From Halichoerus grypus (taxonomy: Eukaryota > Chordata > Mammalia > Carnivora > Phocidae): DNA of 64,000 nt. Numbering within the stretch: the stretch's first letter is position 1; the number at the start of each line of letters is the position of its first letter. The stretch covers positions 148,545,935-148,609,934 of the forward strand of contig NC_135715.1 of NCBI RefSeq assembly GCF_964656455.1, written 5' to 3'. Of this stretch, positions 1 to 12,729 are shown one piece after another. Made by a program: the position numbers and the translations under genes. The notes under the pieces are model-generated. The model was not told where the DNA came from, ran no database searches, and saw only the letters and a list, made by a program, of their open reading frames with translations.

Positions 1-1363
1 ATAAAAGCATCTAAAAGAATATAAAGCATCTAAATTAGTAGCTAAAGATAAAATTATCAATATTCTCTTTCTATTCTTAGTAATCAATTTCCTGACTGTA
101 ATTATAATTTTATTTATCCTTCATAATGTTCTCTAATAGCATGTGAAAGTGTTGTATATTGTGCTAAGTACAGAAAGACTCTATTAGTATAAAATACAGA
201 TAAGACTGACAATCTAAGAAGATAACATTAGCATACTAAATTCTTTCAGGATTTGAAACAGCATTAAATTTATATTCATAATATTACTGAAGTGATCTTT
301 AATGAGAAAATACCTTTAAAAAGTTCCTGTAAATTATATACCAATGAACATATGTTCATAAAGAGTTTCCAACTAAAGGCCATTATACATAACATTATAC
401 ATAACTTGTGGGTATTGGCAGTAATAACTCTCCATGTATTCGAAAGATACAACCGAAATGAGTGAGAAAGCAAACACACAGAATAAAAAAACATGTTTTC
501 TTGCATGAAGAAATTTATTTTGTATTTTAAGCCTGCAGAACTATAATATTTTTTCATATAAACCTTTAGTGATTTTAAGATTGCTAAGACATGGTCTATT
601 ATTAGAAACAAAGTGGTAAAAAAAACCCATAAAAAGACAAAATATGAAAACTAGTTATTATGGTATACTGAATGAGTAAATGAGTGAATGGGTAGCAGTG
701 CGAAAGAGTTTATTTTCTACTTTCATGTGAACAAAAGGAAAGGTAATCTTTATTTACTTATTTATTTTCTTATCTAGAATTGTAGCTCACATAATTAAGA
801 AGCATTGCTTCACAATACTGGCAAACATTAATATTTTAAACTTCACAGAATGCATCATTTGATTTCATAGTGACCTAGTATTATTCTGTAATATACCATG
901 GGAGAGATTGCTAGCTGGTTACCAGATCCATTTCCTTTTTAATTTATGAACAAAGTTGAGCTATTTTTCCTAACTTTTCTTTTTGTTAGATGTAGTCATA
1001 CGACTCCATTCTATCCAATGGAATATGAGCAGAGGTATACCACTTCCAAGACTTCTACATGGGATTCTTTTTTCACTTTCCTTTTTAGTTGGCTTAATGT
1101 AGGTGGGCAAAATGATTTGGAAGCCATATGTTGGATGATGGTAGGGCAGCAAAACGGGAGGTATATGAGTCCTGTCTTAGAAAAGAGGACTTCAGGAGAG
1201 TAGAAAATAAGCTACTCTCGTTTACTAAGCCATCATACACTTATTGTCATTGCAGCGAGTATTACACTAAAGAGAATAATTTGCGATTGTTTGCTTGAAA
1301 AAAAATATTACACAAATAAGCATGTTTTCTATCTAAAAGAAATTAGGCTGTATCAGTGGGTTA
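1..1363. other. Anonymous AT-rich DNA
   Basis: No coding region, RNA gene or repeat family that I can recognise. Short open frames occur on both strands, but they have AT-driven composition and no domain-like pattern. Old, strongly diverged repeats could be present and would need a profile search. Confidence 0.5.
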
Positions 1364-1835
1364 TGTGGCAGGGTTGCAGGGTTCTTCTTGTCTCACAGAG
1401 TTGAAGAATGAAGCTCCCGGACACAAAAGGGTGAAGTGAAGTGAAAGTTTATTAAGTGGAGGTGAAAACAGAAAGGAAAGAAAAAAAAGCTCTCTAAAAT
1501 GAGAGGGGTCCTGCATGGTTGCCACTGAGGGCTTTTAGGAGGGCTTTTTTGGTCAGTCTTTTATAGAAAACTGACCAGGGACCTTGGTAACTATCTTGTC
1601 TATAACATTTGAAACAAACAATGTGAATTTGTAAATATCATGAACTATCCCAACTATATTTGGAACAAACAAGGTGGATTTGTTATGTTTCCTTCTCTCT
1701 GGTTAAGATCTCACATTTCTCCACATCTGGGATTTCTGTGAGCTTGGTCACATAGCTGCCTGCCTGAGCCTAGTCAGGGGAGTCAGGGGCCTCTTATCTC
1801 TCCCTGCCTATACTTTAACCCTTTCCTTACTCAGT
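1364..1835 (-). mobile_element. LTR-like block of an endogenous retrovirus (class I-like), minus strand
   Basis: Read on the minus strand, the block ends with an AATAAA signal (plus-strand TTTATT at 1448-1453). About 85 bases later it reaches a possible CTGCCACA terminus at 1364. This is the layout expected of an LTR R/U5 end. The plus-strand text with GTGAAAGTTTATTAAGTG followed by GAGAGGGGTCCTGCATGG resembles retroviral LTRs of mammals. The upstream (U3) boundary near 1835 is a guess, and no internal gag or pol region was recognised, so it would be a solo LTR. The family name is unknown to me, and a 5-bp target duplication was not found. Confidence 0.45.
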
Positions 1836-4439
1836 TATAAATTACACATCTGTCTTGAAAGAAATATAAAAGGGTGTTTCCTTTGTTTTTATAAAATTGG
1901 TTGAGGTAACAGAAATTAATAACTTCCTGAGATCAAGAACATTTAAAGTAACTTTGGGCAAAACAAAACAGAAAAATGGAGCAGGATGAAGACAAAATGT
2001 AACTAAAGAACTTCTTACAAGCTGCCAGGTGTTTCTATTCTTTATTAAAACTATAAACCTGCCTCATAATTTTCTCAAACTGTTTGCATACAAAGTCCTA
2101 ATAGTGCTAGCCTGTGGTAATTAATTTATAAAATCCACCACTCTGAGCTCTCTTCCTATCTCAAGTTAATACTTCCAGAGTGCACCAGGCAGAGAAACAT
2201 TCTTCTAATGTATAAGTAGAGGTGGACTATGTTAGCAGCCTTATTTTTTTTTTTATCAACCTGACTTTCTAACCAGTGAGAGAAGAGCTCCTTGGCTTAA
2301 TCTCAAGTGCCTTTGAAATGTTAGAAAGTATTTATAAGAAGACATTTTCAGGAAAAACACCACAGGAAGTACATTTCTTAGTATATGCTGCAAATAACAA
2401 CAACAAAAAAAATCACAGCTATGAATCAATGGAGATTGATGAAAGTATCAGGCAGTGTAAACATGCAAGCCCAGAAAAGACATGTACAATGTGTCTCCTA
2501 TTCTTCAGAATGCTTCAGTGTGGGTAAAGCTTTTGTAAAAACTTGACTTAAAGCAATACCAATTCTCTTGGGCTATTTCTAAGAGGAAGAAACATATTAT
2601 GACCATTGCTTTCAGTTGCTCAAGTGGAAAAAAAATGTTACAGTGTCTCGTGGAGCTGCCATTTATCATCTCATAGATGTTAAAACAAATTAATAGAAAC
2701 AAATAAGCAACAAGGAAAAAAGCTAACATAATATATACCTAAAGAAAGAAGTTAATACAGTCTTCACACATGATTTCCTAAAGATTTTACAAAGTCCTGA
2801 TTTAGTCTTTTGAAAGTTGCCATAACAACTTCACTAGGGATATGCTAATCCCACTGCCTGGCAGATGGAATGCTAATGCTTTGGCAACTGGCAGGGAAGG
2901 ATCCTCAACAAATTGCTTGTTACTTCATTGTGATTTTGAAACATCCTCTGGAGGATAACTGTCATTATACTCCTTAATGTTACATTATAACTCATAGATT
3001 CTGACATTATTATTTAGCTGAAGCAGGGAGTTCTTAGCCAAACTGCTGTGAGTGTTTTATCTCTTGGAGAATTCCAAAAAGCAAATTGATTAAGTGGGTA
3101 AGCTACACATTGAGGACGGATCCAATTCCTCTAGTGCTGATTGACTCTTAGACAAACTATTTTTTGCTTCTTTGTTTTTGATCAAGATCAAGTCATTCTG
3201 TTTATCTGTATGTACAGATGAGTTGTATATTTACCCAAATGGTAGCTTCAAGACATACCTTTTTAAACCATCTGTTGGCAAAGTATCAATATCCAGTGAA
3301 CTGATTATTCAGGAGAAGCAGCTGTTTCAATCATCTGGCGCTCTAATTAGTTGATATGTGTGACTGTGCTGGCTTCATACAATATTAGCACATCCTGGTT
3401 GCTCAATAGTTATTAAAATCAATTATGAATACTGGAAATAGCAAAATGAAGAGGGCATTATTGGAGCAGCTGATGATTTGAGGAGATATTTTAGACAAAT
3501 TCCAAACTAATCATAATATGCATGTAGAAAGAAAGGAAGGAAAGGACAAGGAAACTTCCACATTAATGGAACTGGTCAGCGGCAGACTGGAGCCAGTTCT
3601 ACCAGCTTGCAGGAGCTAATTGTTAAATTTCAAGGAGTTTTGTGAGTCGGTTATTAAACACAATCATTATTTAAAAATAAATTACATAAATTTATAATGA
3701 AATGAACTATACTAAAATTGTCATAGTTTAAAAGTCATCACTTCCTAATTGTTTTACTACATTTAACTGTTTTTTATTCTCCTAGACTTATTTATACCTA
3801 TTATATCTGTAAAGGGGAAATACTGTATAATGGTGTTCAACTGCGTGTACCTCTCTTCCCAATTCTGCATTCAGTGATGATTCATGAATATTGAAATTGG
3901 CCATAGTGGATGGGCTCATGGAACTATGGAAATAAGCAAATGCTACAGTTTGATATTTAGATATTTGCAGATGTTCATCATTCTGTTGCAAATCTACAAG
4001 TCTATTTCAGATCTCTGTAAGCAAACATAGAATCTATATGCTAAATTCTGAGTTGGCAAATACCTGGAAATTCTTAAATGTCACAAGAGTTATAACATAT
4101 ATCACCAGTCATATCAGTGAATTTACTTCATAACTTATTTTGAAATACGTTTAGATAACACATTTGAATGCATATCTTAGAACTCTTCAACCAACAATTT
4201 TTTGTAATAAATATTGTAAAATTAGAGCAAGTCTAATAAAAGGTAAAAGTTGTACTTGGTAGACAGATAAAACCAACTGAATTTCTCAGATCATATTAAC
4301 ACCAACCTTGTTTTCTAATGACAAAATGTTCATGAAAATGTAAGAAGCTAACTGAAATAGCTAAAACCGATAATGTAGAAGTGCCATCTGGAGCAATACT
4401 TCTCTAAAAGACACAGATGAAAATTCTTCAGACTTCACC
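1836..4439. other. Anonymous DNA, no recognised feature
   Basis: AT-rich intergenic or intronic sequence. An 83-residue open frame at 2276-2527 shows no family that I recognise. No splice-bounded exon pattern or RNA gene was found. Confidence 0.5.
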
Positions 4440-5385
4440 ACTTACACTATTATTATTGTTATTTAAGTTTTTTCCCCTTTTGCAAGTTTTTATTTAAATT
4501 CCAATTAGCTAACCTACAGTGTAATATGAGCTTCAGGTTCAGGATCCAGTGATTCATTGGGTACATACAACACCCAGTGCTCTTCGCAAGTGTCTTCCTT
4601 AATACCCCTCACCCATTTAGCCCATCCTCCACCCACCTCCCTCCATCAACTCTCAGTTTGTTCTCTATAGTGAAGAATCTGTTTCTTGGTTTCCCTCTCT
4701 CTCTTTTTCCCTTTGCTTGTTTGTTTTGTTTCTTAAATTCCATGTATGAGTGAAATCATATGGTATTTGTCTTTTTCGTATTGACTTATTTTGCTTAGCA
4801 TAATGCTCTCTAGCTCCATCCACATCATTGCAAATGGCAAGATTTCATTCTTTTTTATGACTTAGCAATATTCCATTGTATGTGTATACACATCTTCTTT
4901 ATACATTCATCAGTCAATGGACACTTCGGCTGTTTCCATAATTTGGCTATTGTAGATAATGCTGCCATAAATATCAGGGTGCATATATCCCTTTGAATTA
5001 GTATTTTTGTATTCTTTGGGTAAATACCTAGTAGTGCAATTTCTGGGTCATAGGGTCATTCTATTTTTAACTTTCTGAAGAACCTCCATACTGTTTTTCA
5101 GAGTGGCTGCACCAGTTTGCATTCCACCAACAGTGCAAGAGGGTCCCCTTTCTCCACATCCTCGCCATCACCTGTTGTTTCTTGTATTGTTGATTTTAGC
5201 CATTCTGACAGGTGTGAGGTGATATCTCATTGTAGTTTTGATTTGCATTTCCTTGATGATAAGTGGTGTTGAACGTCTTTTCATGTGTCTGTTGGCCATC
5301 TATATGTCTTCTTTGGAAAAATGTCTATTCATGTCTTTTGCCCATTTTTAATTGGGTTATTTGTTTTTTGGGTGTTGAGTTGTAT
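4440..5385 (-). mobile_element. L1 retrotransposon, 5'-truncated, 3' UTR plus ORF2 C-terminal region
   Basis: Read on the minus strand this is the end of L1 ORF2 followed by a carnivore-type 3' UTR. The T-rich stretch at about 4455-4480 is the inverted poly-A side. Landmarks on the plus strand are ACACCCAGTGCTC (3' UTR, near 4570), CTCCATCCACATC, ATATTCCATTGTATG, TTTGGCTATTGTAG and GAACCTCCATACTG, all typical of the inverted ORF2 C-terminus. The element is truncated near 5385, just after GGGTGTTGAG. Many stops show it is dead. The same truncation neighbourhood is seen in the L1 at 25408-26355. Confidence 0.93.
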
Positions 5386-7029
5386 TTTTTCTTCTTCAAT
5401 AAACCTATAATTGATTTTAAATTCTGTGCACTGAACTTGTACAAAAATCTAAATTTCTTCACAATTCTTTTTGAATATTGTTCTAGAAAGTTTGATTTAT
5501 TTAGTATTGTTCTGGTATTGTTGCCTCTTAGTCATCATCTCTCTGTCTATAGCTTGGGAAAGAGAGAACTATATTTGTGACTTGTTCAGCTTAATTATCA
5601 ACCTACTAGGCAGAATTGCACTCACTGCCCTTCCCTTCAAGTATAAAAGTCCTTTGTTAGGTTAGCTTATTGTACAACTCCAAGGAATACTGTCACTTGC
5701 AACACCCCCTTGCCTTGCTCTTTTTACAACAGAGTGCTTGGTGTTTCCTTAGCAACACTTGCTGCTCTACTCTGTTTGATTTTCTTCAATTTCAAAATTA
5801 ATGCTCAACTGGCCACTACGATGGTGTTTATTTTCTGCAAGATAATTTGCACTTCAGCCAAACATAACCAATCAGGCACTGGCATGGAAAGCTGTTCTCT
5901 CTATCCTTTTCCTTTGGTCACTAACAGAATTTTTACACTGTTCAAATTATTTGCCTAAACTTTATTGTTTGAAGTAATTGGTACAGACTAGAATCTATTT
6001 TGAAGTTTTTTTAAGGGGTTCAAGTTTAAATGTATAAAAGTAAGAATGTGTAGTAGCCATTTTCAAGCATTAAAAAGAAGTGTTGCCCTCCAAAAGGTCT
6101 TTAAGAAATTGAATTTAAAAATACAATTATTGTTTATGTCTTTTTGAAGTAATCATAATAATGTTGGATATTAATAATAATTGAATTTACTCTAATTCAA
6201 TCCATTGACAATGGAATCCTACTATTTCATTCCCCTCCCTTCTTTTTGTTCCAGCTTTACTCACTACCACAGAGTCTACCCTTTGCTGAGGACTGCATTG
6301 TTTCAGTGCACTGTTTTTTTTTTTTTGAAACCAGAGATAGGAATGCAAAACAAGTCTATTTAGGATGGATTGTCAAAACAACATCTGGGTTTGACAGATT
6401 TTGCTTAAATTGCTGATTGTTCAGCATTTGAAAATACTTTTAGTCTTTTTTTTTTTAAACAAACATGAACTTTGCTACTACGACATCACAGATAAATAAA
6501 ATCCATTCTGTTCTTGCCTTTTCAAATGTGAATTAATCCAAAGACCCTTAAACAGAAAAAAAAAAAAAAAAAAGAACTGTGAACCATACATTCACTGCAT
6601 AAGTGTCTGGGTTCTAAATTTGGAAATCCGATCTTTTTTCCAATGGATAAATCTAGTTACGAAATGTGTGTGTACCTGTGTATGTGTGAGTTCATTATTT
6701 TATGTGCATATTAATTTTAATTTATTGAAATAGAAAGTCAGATAGATACTGTTGTGTTTGCATACTATAGTTTTCTATTCAACATGCTAATAAAATATAG
6801 GTTGTTCACTGAAAATATGCTATAATCATTTAGAGAGTGCAACATTGTAAGTGTTTAATTCTCTGAGCCCATATGTACATGGAGTAAATCAGTAGTGTTT
6901 TAGATTTTTTCCTCATAGACAATAATATGAATATAAATACATCAAAGATCTAACTTTTTTCTACCTGGAATTAACTCATTCATCTGAGCTTGAAGGTCAG
7001 TCAGTAGAAGCTTCACAAACTGGAATGCA
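5386..7029. other. Anonymous DNA with short homopolymer runs
   Basis: No recognised gene or repeat family. It contains a T run near 6314 and a poly-A run of about 18 near 6557. I could not tie the poly-A run to a retro-insertion, because no TSD or parent gene was recognised. Open frames at 5263-5580 and 5710-5958 look like chance frames in T-rich DNA. Confidence 0.5.
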
Positions 7030-7375
7030 AAGAGAAAAATAATTTTAGAAAATAACAGAGTATACAAAAACTCTGTGTCACAATTTCAGAAAGTGTAATA
7101 TATATGTAATTGTAATACCAGGAGAAATGAGAGAGAATAGAGAAGAAATTTTTGAAATAGTAATGGCCAATAATGTTTTAAAATTAATGGAAGACACCAA
7201 ACCACAGCTGTAGAAAGCAGTATAAAGACCAAAACTCCACACAGGTGAGCATATCATATTCAAACTGCAGAATACTGAAGACAAATAAATTCTTGTAAGA
7301 AGCCAAAGAAAAAATATATTTTACCTAGAGAGGAACAAAGATAAAAATCATAATGGACTTCTATGGTATAATAAA
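7030..7375 (+). mobile_element. Old L1 (L1M-type) fragment
   Basis: Plus-strand text such as AATTAATGGAAGACACCAAA, CATATCATATTCAAACTGCAG and the stretch after AGAAGCCAAAGAAAAAA, followed by TTTTACCTAGAGAGGAACAA, matches my recollection of ORF1-region sequence in ancient mammalian L1M elements. It is heavily diverged, with gaps and stops, so no protein can be read. Ends are approximate. Confidence 0.65.
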
Positions 7376-7480
7376 AAAATATATTTGATCTTTGTCTCTA
7401 GTTCCTGGCACACAACTCCTAAAACCTTTGAATTGTTCTCAGTGAGAGGAGTGTCTTATTCATGCTAATGAGGTGACATA

Positions 7481-7565
7481 TATATTATAAACATATACAC
7501 ACATCTATGTGTATATATATCTTATACATGTATATGTATATGTGTGTGTGTATATGTATATATTT
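7481..7565. repeat. TA/TG/CA-rich microsatellite
   Basis: Alternating purine-pyrimidine tract of TATA and TGTG/CACA blocks. It is low complexity and likely variable in length. Confidence 0.8.
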
Positions 7566-8425
7566 AAGCCAACCTTTCCCTTTGTTAATTAAGCACTATT
7601 TATTCACATCTATTGCTTGTAACCTCGAAGTTCATGCATATAACAAATGACAAATATTAGTGAGAGTGAATTATTAAGTTTCCCAAATAAGAATACCTAT
7701 ATCTGAATAAACATTGTCCTTTTAAATGATGTACTTGGGAGTTTATACATATCTTCATCACTCAAATGTTTTGAGACTCTTCCTTTGTAAATTGCAAATA
7801 ATTTACAATCAACACAGGAAATCAGACTGATTACATATCAGTAGAGTCCATACAATAAATTACATATTATTTTTTCAGCTAACGGCTACATACCTTAGCC
7901 TGACAATGCAGTGGACTCAAATCAAGTTCAGATAAAATTAAATATGCTGTCTAAAAAATGAATTTTACCCTGCAAGATTTACCTGCATTGGACATTTAAA
8001 GTAATGGACCATAAGTTTTTCAGACTAGTTTGAAAAGTAATTCTTAAGATCAGTCATATTAAAATATAAATAGGACACACTTCGGCAGTGTCTGCCAGAC
8101 TGTCTTCTCTGCTACATGCCTCTTTCATCCTCTCCTGGAGCCACCAACACACTGGAGCCACCAAACATGTTTGCACTATATGATACCATCCATTTATAGG
8201 AAGTGAACATCATTGGGACAAATAGATACATATCCATGCTGGGAATTTTGAGGTGGTTACATTGTACCAGGTGAAAGAGAACCTGAGAAAGTTAATCAGG
8301 AAAAACAACAACAAAAGATGAGAGAGAAAAAAAAAAAAATGTATTTCTGGTTAACAGAATCTTCCAGTTCATTATTCTAGACCCTATCTTGAACCTGGCC
8401 ATATGCCTACCCTTAAGTTCTATGA
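7566..8425. other. Anonymous DNA
   Basis: No gene seen. Text around 8160-8280 is faintly like an old L1 3' UTR, but too weak to call. An A run lies at about 8325-8338. Confidence 0.4.
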
Positions 8426-8758
8426 ATGCTATAGAGTATTTGTGACCTCCCCAAATTCATGTTAAACCCTAATGCCCAAAGTGATTTTATTTGGAAGTGG
8501 GCCTTTGGAAGATGATTAGGTCATGAGGGTGAAGCCTTTGTGAGTGAGAGACCCCAGAGAACTCCCTTACCTTTTCCATCATATGAATTTATAGTGAAAA
8601 AGTGGCCATTTGTGAACCAGGAAGTGGGTCTTCACCAGACACTGAATCTGACAACATGTTGATCTTGGACTTTCCAGCTTCTATAACTGTGAGAAATAAT
8701 TTTCTGTTGTTTATAAGCCTGTTGGTCTGTGATAGAGCAGTTCAAATGGACTAAAACG
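8426..8758 (+). mobile_element. ERVL-MaLR solo LTR (MST/MLT1-like)
   Basis: The block contains diagnostic MaLR LTR phrases in order: GTGACCTCCCCAAATTCATG, GATTAGGTCATGAGGGTG, CACCAGACACTGAATCTG, TTGATCTTGGACTTTCCAGC, AACTGTGAGAAATAATTTTC and GTTCAAATGGACTAAAACGA. The order and spacing fit an MST- or MLT1-type LTR in plus orientation. No internal region is seen beside it, so it is a solo LTR. Assignment to a subfamily needs a consensus alignment. Confidence 0.85.
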
Positions 8759-9109
8759 ATGATACATCCCAGCATAACATAATAAATCCTTCCTTTACTG
8801 CTTTAAGTAGCTCATATTATCAAGTTGTTGCCAAACTGTCTTGATTAATCCTAACTTCATACTGTAGACCATTACTACTCAAAATGTGGCCCAGGGACAG
8901 GTACTCATACATGAAGTTTTTGTGCATACTTAAGGAGCATACACCAGATTATAAACTAATTACTTCATTAAGTACACTGTTTAGTTCAGCTGACTTAAAA
9001 AAAAAATTTATAGCAAAAATTTTTTAAAGAAGGAAGCAATTAATTGATTTGTAGTCTGGCACAAATCCCTGATCACTTTGCAGGTCTATAGATAAAGAAA
9101 TCACATAAA

Positions 9110-9842
9110 GAAATTGAATTAGTAACTTAAAACAGTTCCACAATAAAAAGCCCAGACCCATTTATTTCCCTGATGAAGTCTGTCAAAAAATTTAAGAGGA
9201 AATACCAGTACTTTATAACTTCTTACAGAAAAGTGGGGAAGAGGGAATACTTCCCAACTTATTCTAAGAGGACAACATTACTTCAATACAAAAGACAAAC
9301 TAAGATGTTATGAGAAAATAAAACTAGAGATCATCTTCCTTAATATAGATGCAAAAAATCTCAACAAAATATTAGCAGACCAAATCCAGCAACACATAAA
9401 AAGGATTATACCATGACCAAGTGGGATTTCTTCCAGGTATGCAAAGTCAATTTAAAACTTGAAAATATTAATATATGTTACAAATCATACTGATAGAATA
9501 AAGGATAAAAAACCACAATCATTTCAAACAGACATGGGAGAAGTATTTGACAAAAGCCGATACCCATTCATGAAAAACTCTCAACAGATAAGGAGAAATA
9601 GAAGAGAATATCCTCATCCTGATAAAGGGCATCTGTCAAAAATGTAAAGTAATGTAATCCTTAATGGTAAAAGACTGCTTTCCCTTAATATCAGGAACAA
9701 GGTTAGGGTGTCCACTCTCACTTTTTTAGTCAACATTGCATGGGAGTTTTCAACCACTAGAATCAGGCAAGAAAAAGAAATAAAATGCATCCAGATTGGA
9801 AAGGAAGAAGTAAAGTTGTCTTTATTCACAAATGACATGATT
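9110..9842 (+). mobile_element. L1 ORF2 fragment (reverse transcriptase region), plus strand
   Basis: Decayed L1 ORF2 covering the stretch around the start of the RT domain. Landmarks are GGGAATACTTCCCAACTTATTC, then AGCAACACATAAAAAGGATT, a stretch like GACCAAGTGGGATTTCTTCC, the equivalent of the AEKAFD motif (GAAGTATTTGACAAA at 9540-9554), and GTGTCCACTCTCAC (the GCPLSP motif region). It stops at the equivalent of the ADD motif (AATGACATGA, 9830-9839), where the minus-strand L1 begins. Frameshifts and stops are frequent. Confidence 0.88.
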
Positions 9843-12240
9843 TTTTAAAAAAAATAATAATTCCAGCATTGTCCATATACAGTGTTTTATTAGTTTCAGG
9901 TGTACAATATAGTGATTCAGCAGTTCTGTACATTACTCAGTGCTCATCATGATAAGTGTAGTCTTAATCCCCTTTATCTATTTCACCCATCCTCCCACCC
10001 GTCTCACCTCTGGTAACCACCAGTTTGTTCTCTACGGTTAAGAGTCTATTTCTTGGTTTGTCTCTTTTTTTTCTGTGTTCATTTTTTTCATTAAATTCCA
10101 TATATGAGTTAAATCATATGGTGTTTGTCTTTCTCTGACTGATTATTTCACTTAGTATTATACTCTCTATATCCATCCATGTTGTAGCAAATGGCAATGA
10201 AAACAATAATATTTCATTGTATATATACCACTTCTTCTTTATCCATTCATCTATCAGTGGACACTTGGGCTGCTTCCATATCTTGGCTGTTGTACATAAT
10301 GCTGCAATAAACATAGGGGTGCATGTCTTTTCCTTTTTGTATTCTTTGGGGAATGGAATTACCCAGTAGTGGAATTACTGGATTGTATGGTAGTTATATT
10401 TTTAATTTTTTGAGGAAGCTCCATACTATTTTCCACAGTGGCTGCACCAGTTTGCATTCCCATCAGCAGTGCATGAGGGTTCTTGTTTGTTTCTTCACAT
10501 CTTCACCAACACTAATTGTTTGTTGTGTTTTTAGTTTTAGCCATTCTGACAGGGATGAGGTGCTATTTCATTGTGCTTTTGATTTGCATTTCCCTGATGA
10601 TTAGTGATGTTGAGCATCTTTTCATGTGTTTGTTAGCCATCTGTATGTCTTTGGAGAAATGTCTATTTAGGTCCTCTGCCCATTTTTAAATTGGATTATT
10701 TATATTTTTGGTGTTGTGTAAGTTTCTTATATACTTTTGATACTAACTCTTTATTGGATATGTCCTTTGCAAATACCTCCTCCCACTCAATAGGTTGTCT
10801 TTAAGTTTTGTTGATTGTTTCCTTTACTGTGCAGAAGCTTTTCATTTTGATGTAATCCCAATAATTTATTTTTGCTTTTGTTTCCCTTGCCTCAGGAGAC
10901 ATATCTAGAAAAATGTTACTGCTGACTTCAGAGAAATTACTGCCTGTGCTCTCTTTTACAATTCCTATGGTTTCAGGTCTACATTTGGGTCCTTAATCCC
11001 TTTTGAGTTTATTTTTGTCTATGGAATAAGAAAGAGGTCCAGTTTCATTCTTTTGCACGTAGCTGTCCAGTTTTCCCAACACCATTTATTGAACAGACTG
11101 TTTTTTTTTTTCCCATTGCATATTCTTGACTCCTTTGTCTAAGATTAATTGACCACATAATTGTGGGTTTATTTCTGGGCTCTCTATTCTGTTCCATTGA
11201 TCTATGTGTCTCTTTTTGTGCCAATACCATACTGTTTTGATTACTACAGCTTTGTAGTATATCTTGAAATCTGGGATTGTTATACCTCCAGTTTTGTTCT
11301 TCTTTTTCAAGATTGCTTTTGCTATTCAGAATCTTTTGCAGTTCTATACAAATTGTAGGATTGGCCTTGTTCTAATTCTGTGAAAAGTACTATTGGTATT
11401 CTGACAGGGATTGCATTAAACTTGTAGATTTTTTGTGTAATATGGACATTTTAACAATACTTGTGCTTCCAGTCCATGAGCATGGGATATCTTTCCATTT
11501 GTTTGTGTTGTCTTCAATTCCTTATATCAGTGTTTTATAGTTTTCAGAGTACAGATCTTTAACTTCCTTGGTTAAGTTTATTCCTAGGTATTTTATTATT
11601 TTTGGTGCAATTGTAAATGAGACTGTTTTCCTAATTTCTCTTTCTGCCACTTCATTATTAGTGTATAGAAATGCAATGGATTTCTGTATATTGATTTTGT
11701 TTCCTGTGACCTTACTGAATTCATTTATCAGTTCTAGTAGTTTTTTGGTGGAGTCTTTAGGGTTTTCTATATAGTATCATGTCTCTACAAATAGTGAAAG
11801 TTTTCCTTCTTCCTTACCAATTTGATGCTTTTTATTTATTTTTCTTTTCTGATTGCTATGGATAGTACTTCCAGTACTATGTTGAATAAAAGTGGTGAGA
11901 GTGGACATCCATGTGCTGTTCCTGACCTAGGGGTAAAGCTCTCAGTTTTTCACCATTGAGTATGATGTTAGCTGTGGGTTTCTCATATATGGCCTTTATT
12001 ATGTTGAGGTATGTTCCCTCTAAACCTATTTTGTTGAGGGCTTTTATCATGAATGGATGTTATACTTTGTCAAATGCTTTTTCTACATCTATTGAAATGA
12101 TCATGTGGTTTTTATCATTTCTCTTGCTGACTTCGTGTATCATGTTGATTGATTCATGAATTTCGAACCACCATTGCATCCCAAGAATAAAGCCCACTCA
12201 ATCATGGTGAATGAGTTTCCTAATGTATTGTTGGATGTGA
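9843..12240 (-). mobile_element. L1 fragment, minus strand: 3' UTR and most of ORF2
   Basis: The 3' UTR phrase TTAGTTTCAGGTGTACAATA (near 9890) is typical of older eutherian L1MA/MB-like elements rather than the younger carnivore 3' ends elsewhere in this window. ORF2 then runs inverted: CCATACTATTTTCCACAGTG, GAAGCTTTTCATTTTGATGT, GAGAGTGGACATCC (the inverted GCPLSP region, 11897), GCTTTTTCTACATCTATTGA (inverted motif A region, 12077) and others. Homology fades near 12240. Small open frames on both strands are remnants. It lies tail to tail with the plus-strand L1 on its left. This looks like a later L1 landing in or beside an older one, not a twin-priming product, because the poly-A end itself is at the junction. 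Confidence 0.9.
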
Positions 12241-12634
12241 AACACAATCCATTTTCATAGTCATCATACTGGACCTTTCTCATGTTTTTTAGGTGGTTTC
12301 TACTCTGATACTCTTTTTTACTTATTTGTGAAGTCTTCATTCCATCTTGCCTCTGGCCAGAGTATTTAAATTATTTTTTCCCATTTCTTAGTCATATTGG
12401 CTTAGCAAGTTGGCTCCTCAGGACTCAAACCCAGTGTTGTTTAGCACACCAGCAAAGCCTGTATCGACACCCTGTGAGAAAAGTAGTGGAAGAAGGAATG
12501 GATGGGGGAGGGCAAGAGAACACTCAGGGAGTTACAGTTAAGACTGTATATACCCGACTGGAAAAATGAGAGAATGGAAGGATATACCAAGAGATGAAGC
12601 TGGTAAGATAGACTAAGACAGATATCAGAAGTCG
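12241..12634. other. Anonymous DNA
   Basis: No recognised gene or repeat family. Confidence 0.5.
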
Positions 12635-12708
12635 TTTGGTTCATTAGTTAGAGTTTGAATTTAATTCTGAATTTAATTTGGTTCATTAGTTAGAGTTTGA
12701 ATTTAATT
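12635..12708. repeat. 32-bp direct repeat, period 42
   Basis: A 32-bp string beginning TTTGGTTCATTAGTTAGAGT occurs at 12635-12666 and again, identical, at 12677-12708, with a 10-bp spacer. No mutation separates the copies, so the duplication looks recent, or the assembly should be checked. Confidence 0.9.
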
Positions 12709-12729
12709 TAACCCAACATGGTTGGGTTA
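12709..12729. repeat. Perfect inverted repeat, 9-bp arms
   Basis: TAACCCAAC and GTTGGGTTA flank a 3-base loop ATG, directly after the second copy of the 32-bp repeat. It can form a small hairpin. There is no evidence of function. Confidence 0.85.

Noticed and set aside
276..611. 111-codon minus-strand open frame
   Set aside because: AT-rich chance frame without domain, start context or homology that I recognise.
8080..8100. CACTTCGGCAG, like the start of a U6 snRNA copy
   Set aside because: The following sequence does not continue as U6 and no poly-A or TSD is present.
9110..12240. Twin-priming inversion of one L1
   Set aside because: The poly-A/3' UTR end of the minus-strand element touches the plus-strand piece, and the 3' UTR type is old. 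Two insertions fit better.
12635..12708. CRISPR-like repeat-spacer
   Set aside because: Only two repeats with a 10-bp spacer in mammalian DNA; this is a simple duplication.
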